Below are positions 5,810-11,754 of a DNA stretch of 11,754 bases, in pieces. Below the pieces are notes generated by a model. The model saw nothing but the letters and a program-made list of their open reading frames with translations. It was not told where the DNA came from and did not search any database. This DNA is from Spirochaetaceae bacterium. GTDB lineage: Bacteria > Spirochaetota > Spirochaetia > Treponematales > Breznakiellaceae. Position 1 is the stretch's first letter; each line of letters begins with the position of its first letter. Where the stretch lies: contig JAIRSS010000089.1 in assembly GCA_031255315.1 (NCBI GenBank), forward strand, positions 1 through 11,754, written 5' to 3'. The translations under genes and the position numbers were made by a program.

Positions 5810-6979
5810 ATGAAAAAGCGGGTAGCGGTTCTTGGAGCCACTGGTTCTATCGGAAAAAGCACTATTGATGTATTACGGGAAGGAAAAGAATACTTTGACG
5901 TGGTCCTTCTCTCAAGCCACCGGGATGTTTCCGGCCTTGCCGCGCTTTCCCGGGAATTCCCCGCGGCGGATTTAGCCCTAACCGGCGCGAATGCGGAGTT
6001 GGGCGGAGTGTGTGCGGCCAACGCCGTGTATAGAGGGAAAGAGGGGCTTCTCCAGGCCATCGCCAGGATCGCCCCGGATATTACGGTGAACGGCATCGCC
6101 GGGGCGGCGGGGCTGGAGCCGTCCCTGGCGGCTCTGGACGCGGGGTCGGATCTTGCCCTGGCGAACAAGGAGACCGTGGTCATGGCCGCCCCCCTGGTGT
6201 TCGCCCGGGCGAAAAAAACGGGGCGCCGCATTCTGCCGGTAGACTCGGAACACCACGCGGTTTCGAGCCTGATGGAAGCCCGCGGCAGGGAAAACGCCGT
6301 TGAAATCATTCTTACCGCGTCGGGGGGCCCCTTCAGGACGCGGAAACGGGAGGACTTTGCCCGCATAACCGTGGAGGAAGCCCTTGCCCACCCAACATGG
6401 AATATGGGCCCCAAAATCACCCTTGATTCGGCCTCCCTGGCGAACAAGGGGCTGGAGGTGATCGAGGCTGCCGGGCTTTTCACTATGCCGCCGGATCGGA
6501 TCACCGTGGTCATACACCCCCAGAGTATCGTTCATTCCATGGTGCGTTTGAAAGACGGCGGGGTGTACGCCCAGCTTTCCCAGCCTGATATGCGGCTTCC
6601 TATTCATAACGCCTTGTATTATCCGGTGTGTACGCCCTGCTCCCTGGGGCGTCTGGATTTCACCGGCCTGACGCTGAACTTTGAGGCCCCGGATTTCGCG
6701 GCCTTTCCCATGCTCCCCCTGGCGTATGAAGCCGCGAAACGGGGGGGGCTTTATCCCGCAGTGTACAACGCCGCAAATGAGGCGGCGGCGGCGGCGTTTT
6801 TAGCAAAAACAATAGGTTTTCTTGATATACCGCGTATTGTTGAGTATGTTTTGAATACCGGTTGGGATACGTCCGGGGATTTCGAAAGCGGCGAAGCCCT
6901 GCGGGTTATATTGGAAGCCGATGAAACGGCGAGAAATATCGCTGCTGCGTACATTTCGGAGAAAAATCTATGCTCATAA
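5810..6979 (+). CDS. dxr: 1-deoxy-D-xylulose 5-phosphate reductoisomerase
   Basis: 389 residues, the usual size. It rearranges and reduces DXP to 2-C-methyl-D-erythritol 4-phosphate with NADPH, the first committed step of the MEP isoprenoid route, and is the target of fosmidomycin. The N-terminal NADPH fold starts VAVLGATGSIGKST (5-18). DLALANKETVVMA is at about 114-126. Metal ligands Asp145 and Glu147 lie in PVDSEHHAVSSLM; the third, Glu216, lies in SLANKGLEVIEAAGLF. The flexible loop HPTWNMGPKI covers substrate, and HPQSIVHSMVR with QPDMRLPIHNAL follows. The usual Asn after SEH is a His. A weak GGA (5801-5803) precedes the ATG by six bases. The last 10 bases overlap the rseP start. It feeds the substrate pool used by uppS upstream. 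Confidence 0.96.
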   Translation: MKKRVAVLGATGSIGKSTIDVLREGKEYFDVVLLSSHRDVSGLAALSREFPAADLALTGANAELGGVCAANAVYRGKEGLLQAIARIAPDITVNGIAGAAGLEPSLAALDAGSDLALANKETVVMAAPLVFARAKKTGRRILPVDSEHHAVSSLMEARGRENAVEIILTASGGPFRTRKREDFARITVEEALAHPTWNMGPKITLDSASLANKGLEVIEAAGLFTMPPDRITVVIHPQSIVHSMVRLKDGGVYAQLSQPDMRLPIHNALYYPVCTPCSLGRLDFTGLTLNFEAPDFAAFPMLPLAYEAAKRGGLYPAVYNAANEAAAAAFLAKTIGFLDIPRIVEYVLNTGWDTSGDFESGEALRVILEADETARNIAAAYISEKNLCS

Positions 6980-8328
6980 CGAAGATTGTTTTGGGGTTGC
7001 TGGGTCTTGGGATAGTGGTGTTCATCCATGAACTGGGACATTTTCTTGCGGCGCGCCTTGTTGGTATTGATGTGGAAGCCTTCTCGATAGGATGGGGCAA
7101 ACCCATCCTCAAAAAGAAGGTGGGGGATGTCGAATACCGTATCGGCATGTTTCCCTTAGGGGGGTATTGCAAGATGAGGGGGGAAAACGAGTTCCAGGAA
7201 GCCTACGAAAAGAAGGAACAGGAAATTTCCCCGGCAGCCGGCACCTACTACGGGACCAATCCCCTGCGGCGCATACTCGTATCGTTTGCCGGCCCTCTTT
7301 TCAACCTGATCTTCGCCATTCTGGTGCTGGCCGTCATCTGGGGCGTAGGCTTTGAGATTTATACCCTGGATAACCGCATCGTCTTAGCGAACGAGGTGAA
7401 TCCCGGAGAGCAGTACCCCGCCGGCGAGGCGGGCCTTATGACGGGGGACCGGATTATAAAAATCGGGAACGCCGCCATAACCAATTATCGGGATATACAG
7501 GAAGCCATAACCCCCAATCCGGAAAAGGACCTGGCAATAACGGTGGAACGGAACGGCGCGGTCATGGAATTCATCGTGCAGCCGCAGCTTGATAAGAACA
7601 CCGGCGCGGGGAAAATCGGGGTGTATTCCTGGGCTGATCCGGTAGTAAGCGCGGTTGTCCCTGAAAGTCCCGCCGCTATTGCGGGTATAGAGCCGGGAGA
7701 CAGGATACTCAAAGTCAATGGGAAGAATATTTCTTATACGGCGGCTCTGATCGCCATACTCCGGGATCAGCCGCCGGTATTAACCGTAGAATATGAACGG
7801 AATGGGGGGATACAAACCGCGGATATCGTCCTCTCGTACAGCAACGGCCAGGCGGCGGATATTGGCGCGGTATACCAAACTATTCAATACCATACCCCTT
7901 CCTACTCGCCCTTAGGCGCCTTGATACAAGGCGCCCGGGAAACCTGGAAGACTTTTGTCATCTCCTTCAAAAGCCTTGCCCTGCTCTTTAGAGGTATAGA
8001 CCTGACCCAGGCGGTTTCCGGGCCTATACGGATCACCTACATGGTAGGGGATGTGGCCGCCGAAGGCTTTGGCCAGAGCGTAGGAACGGGCTTAAGCGCG
8101 ACAGCCAACTTCCTTGCCCTTATTTCCATCGCGCTCTGTATCATGAATCTCCTCCCCCTTCCAGTTCTTGACGGCGGAATGATCCTGCTGTTTATTATCG
8201 AAATCATCAAAGGCTATCCGTTGCGCCCCAAGACAATATATGCGTTCCAAACCGTTGGGGTGGTCTTGATCTTCGGATTGATGATCTTTGCGGTCTTTGG
8301 GGACATTCTGTTCCTGGCCCGGCGCTAA
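6970..8328 (+). CDS. rseP: RseP-like site-2 zinc metalloprotease with two PDZ domains
   Basis: 452 residues, close to the 450 of E. coli RseP. This intramembrane protease cleaves membrane-anchored regulators such as anti-sigma factors and leftover signal peptides. The first membrane segment (3-19) leads into the zinc site HELGH (20-24), followed by FPLGGYCKMRGE (61-72). A second membrane segment spans about 106-126. Two PDZ-like repeats follow: GEAGLMTGDRIIKIGN (152-167) and AAIAGIEPGDRILKVNG (235-251). The C-terminal part has SGPIRI (350-355), then NLLPLPVLDGG (393-403) with Asp401 as the third zinc ligand, and a last membrane segment (about 425-443). The start lies inside dxr, with GGAG (6958-6961) eight bases ahead. 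Its substrate here is unknown; no sigma or anti-sigma gene is nearby. Confidence 0.95.
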   Translation: MLITKIVLGLLGLGIVVFIHELGHFLAARLVGIDVEAFSIGWGKPILKKKVGDVEYRIGMFPLGGYCKMRGENEFQEAYEKKEQEISPAAGTYYGTNPLRRILVSFAGPLFNLIFAILVLAVIWGVGFEIYTLDNRIVLANEVNPGEQYPAGEAGLMTGDRIIKIGNAAITNYRDIQEAITPNPEKDLAITVERNGAVMEFIVQPQLDKNTGAGKIGVYSWADPVVSAVVPESPAAIAGIEPGDRILKVNGKNISYTAALIAILRDQPPVLTVEYERNGGIQTADIVLSYSNGQAADIGAVYQTIQYHTPSYSPLGALIQGARETWKTFVISFKSLALLFRGIDLTQAVSGPIRITYMVGDVAAEGFGQSVGTGLSATANFLALISIALCIMNLLPLPVLDGGMILLFIIEIIKGYPLRPKTIYAFQTVGVVLIFGLMIFAVFGDILFLARR

Positions 8329-8331
8329 AAA

Positions 8332-8404
8332 GAAACGGATATGAAACGGGATATGCCCTACGCGGCTGGGGACGCCGGCTTCTGGTATCACTGGTTTCAT
8401 TTCC
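8332..8404 (+). repeat. Direct repeat and long-range inverted repeat before the propeller gene
   Basis: GAAACGGATAT (8332-8342) is followed directly by GAAACGGGATAT (8343-8354). Separately, GGATATGAAAC (8337-8347) matches the reverse complement of GTTTCATTTCC (8394-8404) at 10 of 11 positions; GATA and TATC can extend the stem inward. No T-run follows, so a simple terminator for rseP is not supported. It may be an mRNA structure between rseP and the next gene. Confidence 0.45.
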
Positions 8405-8432
8405 GCCGCCCTCCGCAAAACAGGCTGCCTTC

Positions 8433-10460
8433 ATGGGGAATACGAAGTATACCATGAAGGCGGCGGTATCACCTTTAGCGGCAGGTTTTATCGCCGGCCT
8501 TCTTCTGGCTGCCAGGGCGGACATAGGGGCTCAGTCTAGGGATGTCCCGTCCAACCGTCCCGCCGGGAGGCACAATGGGCCGGTAAATGCGGCGGTCTAT
8601 GATGGCGAAGACCGGGTCTTGAGCGCCGGGGCCGATGGTTTTTTGGGGATTTGGAATATCCGGAACACCCAGGCGGAAGAGCGGTTTCAGGTGAGTCCGT
8701 ACTCCCTGATTTCCATAGCCGTGCGTCCGGGAGAAACGCAGGCCGCCTTTATCGAAAGCGACGGCCTGGGGCTTTACCGTATATCCGCATGGGATTATAG
8801 CACCTGGCAAAATCTCTTTATCCTCCGCTTCCAGGACCCTGTCTCCTTTATCACCTATTCCGGAGGGGGAAATTTCATCATTGTGTCCCGGAGCCCCCAG
8901 GCGGGGGTGCTGTTCCTCAACCCGGAAACCGGCGAATTATTACCGTCTCCGGAAAATTTTTCCGCGTCCGTTTCCTTTGCCGCCACCGGCAAATCGGAGC
9001 GGACCATGCTCTCCTATTCCCCCATAGGAGTCCTTTCCTATTGGGAATTGGAGTCCGGGCAAGAAATTCGCCGTTTCGCGGCGCCCCCCAGTATCAAGAC
9101 GCCCATTCTGTTCGGGAACAATCTTTTCTTTGGGGGCTTCGACAACCGCGATTTGGTGATCCTTGACGCGGTTTCGGGCAACGAAATTCTCAGGGATTCC
9201 CGGGTCCCCAGGGGCGTCTTATACCGTGCAGCTCAGGAAGCCGCAGAGTTTATCTGTCTGCCCGTAGAGGGAAATCCACAGATAATACGGTATGGCCTGA
9301 GCACCGCCGGCAGACTTGAAATGCGGACTCGCCGGAACATTTCTTCAGGCGGAAGGCCCGCCTCTTCTCTCGTGGTTACGAGCGTCGTTATGGCCGGTAA
9401 CACCCTCCTCTTGGGAACCGCCGACGGCCGGATATGCTCTGTTGCCGAAGACGGGACGGCCCGGGCTTTCGCCACCGAGGAACAGCTTATGATACGGGAA
9501 GCCGGCGCTTCGGGAACGTATCTGAGCGTCATTACGGGTAATAATTTTTTAGGCTTTATCCCGCTGGATTTTAACGACTTCGCCGATCAGCAGCCCGTCT
9601 TTCTGGAAAACGCGGAACAGTACACCCATGTCGCCGCCGAAATAGACCCCTTAGGCCGCGTCCCCAACGGGAGCTTTCTGTTTTGGCAGGCCGAGGACAG
9701 CCGGAAGGTTCCGCTGGTACGGAACTATCCTGGCAACAGCCGCTTTTTTCTGAACCAGGTTCCGCTGCGGGTTCCCCTCCGTTCCACCGCGGTTCTCGGC
9801 AGTCTAGCCTTGTTCCTGGATTCAACGGGAAACATAACGGTGATCTCCCTGGATACCGGGGATGTCCGCTTCTCTTTCTCCGCGCCCGGCGCTTTGGACG
9901 CGGTTTTCGAGGACTCCCGGAACATTGTTATAGGCCGAAGCGCTGTTTTAGGAAATACGCCCTTTCTCAAAGTGGACATCACAACCGGCGAGACCGTGCC
10001 TCTGGCATATCCCGCCGCTATCGGCGCCCGGGTCTACCGGGGCGAAAGCGGCCTCCTGTACGGCGCGTCCGTAACCTTCGGGACGGACGGCGTACGGACC
10101 GGTATTCTCCGGTTGAACACCGCCAATCCATCCCAATCAACGCGGCTGGCCGAACATCAGGGTGAGGACACGGGGTTCAGTATTGCGGAAAGCGGCGGGG
10201 TTTTGGCCGCTACCATAGGCGGGGACAGCGCCGCACTCTACGGTGCGCCGGGTCCCGCCGCCTTTGAACGAAGCCCCGGCCTGCCGCTGCGCCTTATCAA
10301 CGGCGGAAACCGGTTCATTACCCTTGACTCCGGGGGCAGCATCGGGTGGTACGATAACCAGACGGGAAAATTATTGGCCCTTCTGCGGTTCTACCCTGGT
10401 GAATGGATTTTGGAACACCGGGACGGCCGTATAAAACGAGGAAAACTTTACCAGAGCTGA
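8433..10460 (+). CDS. Secreted WD40-like beta-propeller protein of unknown function
   Basis: 675 residues; not a family I can name. Residues 47-76 (HNGPVNAAVYDGEDRVLSAG then DGFLGIWNI) match the WD40 pattern H-x-G-x-V...DG..L-S-G-x-D-G-x-x-x-I-W. The rest is rich in short beta strands ending in DxxTGE, DSGG or DGxI turns (for example NPETGELL, DITTGETV and DNQTGKLL), as expected of one or two propellers with degenerate repeats. The N-terminus (about 8-28) is a hydrophobic, alanine-rich segment after a lysine, so it is probably exported; there is no clear lipobox cysteine. The C-terminus FYPGEWILEHRDGRI recalls a GEWI-x-x-x-DG motif seen at the end of some propeller proteins. Two starts are possible: ATG 8433 (AGG 8 bases ahead) and ATG 8454 (GAAG 6 bases ahead), the latter giving a more typical signal peptide. 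It follows rseP by 104 bases. Confidence 0.8.
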   Translation: MGNTKYTMKAAVSPLAAGFIAGLLLAARADIGAQSRDVPSNRPAGRHNGPVNAAVYDGEDRVLSAGADGFLGIWNIRNTQAEERFQVSPYSLISIAVRPGETQAAFIESDGLGLYRISAWDYSTWQNLFILRFQDPVSFITYSGGGNFIIVSRSPQAGVLFLNPETGELLPSPENFSASVSFAATGKSERTMLSYSPIGVLSYWELESGQEIRRFAAPPSIKTPILFGNNLFFGGFDNRDLVILDAVSGNEILRDSRVPRGVLYRAAQEAAEFICLPVEGNPQIIRYGLSTAGRLEMRTRRNISSGGRPASSLVVTSVVMAGNTLLLGTADGRICSVAEDGTARAFATEEQLMIREAGASGTYLSVITGNNFLGFIPLDFNDFADQQPVFLENAEQYTHVAAEIDPLGRVPNGSFLFWQAEDSRKVPLVRNYPGNSRFFLNQVPLRVPLRSTAVLGSLALFLDSTGNITVISLDTGDVRFSFSAPGALDAVFEDSRNIVIGRSAVLGNTPFLKVDITTGETVPLAYPAAIGARVYRGESGLLYGASVTFGTDGVRTGILRLNTANPSQSTRLAEHQGEDTGFSIAESGGVLAATIGGDSAALYGAPGPAAFERSPGLPLRLINGGNRFITLDSGGSIGWYDNQTGKLLALLRFYPGEWILEHRDGRIKRGKLYQS

Positions 10461-10524
10461 GGACCCGAGGCGTCTAACGGCTGCGCGTAATAACGCGGTT
10501 GGCGGCCCGTCATCCTGTTTATAA
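10461..10524. other. Convergent intergenic gap with a weak hairpin
   Basis: This 64-base gap separates the plus-strand propeller gene from minus-strand tatD. CGCGT (10484-10488) and ACGCG (10493-10497) form a 5-bp hairpin with an AATA loop. Neither side has a T-run, so a Rho-independent terminator is not supported for either gene. Confidence 0.35.
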
Positions 10525-11319
10525 TCAGGTTTCGCGGATCCTAAAAAAGCGGCGGGTGTTTTCCCGGGTTTCCCGGGCTGCCTGTTCCTCATCTTTTTCC
10601 AGACACCGGGCAATGGCGCGGACAATGTGCCGCAGGAACTGGGGTTCGTTCCTTCCGCCCCGGACTTTCCCCAGGTCGCGGGGAAGCAGGAAGGGAGCGT
10701 CCGTCTCTATGAGGAGCCGTCCGGAGGGGATCCGGCGTACCAGGGAACGGAGGTTTTGTCCCCGGCGCTCGTCGCATATCCAGCCGGTAACGCCGATATA
10801 GGCCCCCATCTCCAGATAGCGTTCCAGTTCGGCTTCCGTCCCCGTAAAGCAGTGAACTACCATGTTCGTAACGCCGCACGCCCGGAGGATGGCGGTAAAA
10901 TCCTCCGAAGCGTCCCGTTCGTGGAGGAAGAGGGGCATCCCCAGTTCAACCGCGAGGGCCGCTTGTTTTTCAAACCATTCCCGCTGGACTGGCCGGGGGG
11001 AAAAGTCCCGGTTATAGTCCAGCCCGCACTCTCCCAATGCAAGCACCGCGTCATGGGCCGCGAGTTCCCTCAAAGCGGGCAGTGTGGCGGCGGAGCAGGT
11101 TTTCGCGTCATGGGGATGCACCCCCGCAGTGGCGTAGAGTTTGCCGGGATGCACGGCGGCGTATTCCAGGGCTTTCCTGCTGTCTTCAATGCTGGTCCCG
11201 GTGATGATTAGGGGACTGACACCCACCGCCTCAGCCGCCGCCATTACCGCTTCTCGGTCCCGGTCAAAAGAATGGTGCATCAAGTTGACGCCGATGTCTA
11301 TTATCGGTTCATTCGTCAT
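10525..11319 (-). CDS. tatD: TatD family metal-dependent DNase
   Basis: 264 residues with this start, against 260 for E. coli TatD, and the motifs match TatD rather than the YcfH or YjjV paralogues. TatD is a cytoplasmic TIM-barrel metallo-nuclease with 3'-5' exonuclease activity, linked to DNA repair and DNA fragmentation. Motifs in order: IIDIGVNLMHHSFDRDRE at the N-terminus (TatD proper has IGVN in place of the HxH of its relatives), TAGVHPHDAK, ALGECGLDYNRDFS with the metal-bridging Glu, MPLFLHERDA, VVHCFTGTEAEL, GVTGWICDERRG, and LIETDAPFLLPRDL with the catalytic Asp. I prefer ATG 11319 to the longer start at 11367: it begins at the family N-terminus and its ATGA overlaps the stop of the short ORF upstream, pointing to coupled translation. 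No twin-arginine genes are adjacent. Confidence 0.94.
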   Translation of the reverse strand: MTNEPIIDIGVNLMHHSFDRDREAVMAAAEAVGVSPLIITGTSIEDSRKALEYAAVHPGKLYATAGVHPHDAKTCSAATLPALRELAAHDAVLALGECGLDYNRDFSPRPVQREWFEKQAALAVELGMPLFLHERDASEDFTAILRACGVTNMVVHCFTGTEAELERYLEMGAYIGVTGWICDERRGQNLRSLVRRIPSGRLLIETDAPFLLPRDLGKVRGGRNEPQFLRHIVRAIARCLEKDEEQAARETRENTRRFFRIRET

Positions 11320-11480
11320 TGATCGTTCCCCGCCCGGCGTTCTTTGCCAAAACCCGCCCGCTTCCATGCAACTGTGTTGGTTGTATCATCCACGGTGATC
11401 CACAATCCTTCTAGCGGGCCGGCGAAGCGTGAACCCGCCGTTACGGCAAGAATGACGCATACAGGCATCCAATTTTTCAT
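11316..11480 (-). CDS. Short secreted ORF, possible truncated DUF2147 protein
   Basis: A 54-residue frame on the minus strand. It has a strong Shine-Dalgarno (GGAGG, complement of 11485-11489) four bases before its ATG, and its TGA overlaps the tatD ATG (ATGA, 11319-11316). The N-terminus MKNWMPVCVILAVTAG looks like a signal peptide, with likely cleavage near FAG (19-21). The next stretch PLEGLWITVDDTTNT (22-36) resembles the first strand of DUF2147 proteins (an x-G-x-W-x-T-x-D-D/E-x-T pattern), but the protein stops about 18 residues later instead of running the usual 100 or more. The tail (WKRAGFGKERRAGNDQ) is basic and not family-like. It could be a true small exported protein, or the stub of a deleted gene whose start signal now drives tatD translation. 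The DUF2147 link is from memory and is tentative. Confidence 0.55.
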   Translation of the reverse strand: MKNWMPVCVILAVTAGSRFAGPLEGLWITVDDTTNTVAWKRAGFGKERRAGNDQ

Positions 11481-11502
11481 AATTCCTCCGTGTACGGTAC
11501 GC

Positions 11503-11754
11503 TCAGGTTGAATTGACGCGCTGTTTGACCGTTTGATTGACGGCGGCCTCCAGCGTTTCCCTACAGGACAAGGGCATAGCCAGGGTTTTACGCCGGGATT
11601 TTTCCCCGCTTTCTACGGCAAAGTCCCGTTTTGGGCGTCCAAGAAGATCGGCAAAGAAGGCGATAAGCGCTGTATTGGCCTTTCCCCCCTCGGGAGCGGC
11701 GGCTATCCTCACGCCGAGCCGTTGGTCTTTGAGGCCCGTCAGACACGACCTGGA
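11503..11754 (-). CDS. DUF167 (YggU/UPF0235) family protein, 5' end outside window
   Basis: The frame is open from the right edge to a TGA at 11505-11503, giving 83 residues. It reads GLKDQRLGVRIAAAPEGGKA near the left of the fragment, followed by NTALIAFFADLLGRPKRDFA and VESGEKSRRKTL. These match the DUF167 pattern of a basic strand, a glycine-rich GKAN turn, a helix with ALI-FLA-LLG, and the SGxxSRxK strand. Usual length is about 95-100 residues, so only some 15 are missing. The GTG at 11712 lies inside the domain and is not the start. The family is small, cytoplasmic and of unknown function. The 22-base gap to the short ORF suggests one transcript through tatD. Confidence 0.85.
   Translation of the reverse strand, partial: SRSCLTGLKDQRLGVRIAAAPEGGKANTALIAFFADLLGRPKRDFAVESGEKSRRKTLAMPLSCRETLEAAVNQTVKQRVNST

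Noticed and set aside
5779..6607. Long minus-strand open frames opposite dxr (5779-6513 and 5978-6607)
   Set aside because: They lie wholly or mainly over dxr, which has complete motifs on the plus strand. The translations are rich in Arg, Ser, Ala and Pro with no family motif, typical of shadows in G+C-rich coding DNA.
9683..10165. Plus-strand 160-codon frame inside the propeller gene
   Set aside because: Another frame of a supported gene, with low-complexity Arg/Gly/Ser-rich translation and no binding site or motif.
10627..11211. Plus-strand 194-codon frame opposite tatD
   Set aside because: Antisense to tatD, whose motifs are complete. The translation shows no domain.
1..11754. CRISPR array, rRNA, tRNA, integrase or defence genes
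   Set aside because: I looked for regularly spaced identical repeats and for characteristic RNA or protein motifs and saw none.

Overview
The window reads as a chromosomal segment of a spirochaete, most likely a Treponema-like species with moderately high G+C. Basis: the block maf - rpsB - tsf - frr - uppS - cdsA - dxr - rseP in this order and packing, an S2 protein with a long acidic tail, and a treponeme-style Maf C-terminus. The genus call is inference from remembered family features and gene order, not from a search.

Layout. Positions 1-119 hold what looks like the last 38 codons of a gene entering from the left. Positions 192-529 (minus strand) hold a decayed N-terminal piece of an IS5-family transposase with a frameshift, a probable nonsense codon and loss of the 3' part. 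Positions 530-970 have no convincing gene. They carry two inverted copies of a short palindromic intergenic repeat, another imperfect dyad, and a leader upstream of maf that can fold into a multi-branched RNA. maf (971-1570) is followed by a 286-base gap with a terminator-like hairpin and a second perfect hairpin. Next comes a tight same-strand series, 1857-8328: rpsB, tsf, frr, uppS, cdsA, dxr, rseP. Start and stop codons overlap at tsf/frr, frr/uppS, uppS/cdsA and dxr/rseP. A secreted beta-propeller-like protein of unknown function follows (8433-10460). From the right edge a minus-strand group converges on it: a DUF167/YggU-family gene (partial), a short secreted ORF of 54 codons (11316-11480), and tatD (10525-11319). 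The short ORF and tatD overlap by ATGA.

How the genes work together. rpsB, tsf and frr supply translation (small-subunit protein, EF-Tu nucleotide exchange, ribosome recycling). uppS, cdsA, dxr and rseP supply the envelope: dxr makes isoprenoid precursor by the MEP route, uppS turns isoprenoid units into the undecaprenyl carrier, cdsA makes CDP-diacylglycerol for phospholipids, and RseP is a site-2 membrane protease. The block couples growth-rate genes with envelope biogenesis, a common bacterial arrangement.

I did not find a convincing new defence, mobile or biosynthetic system. The points most worth checking are the short ORF coupled to tatD (possibly a truncated DUF2147 protein), the structured leader before maf, the hairpins before rpsB, and the uncharacterised secreted propeller protein.
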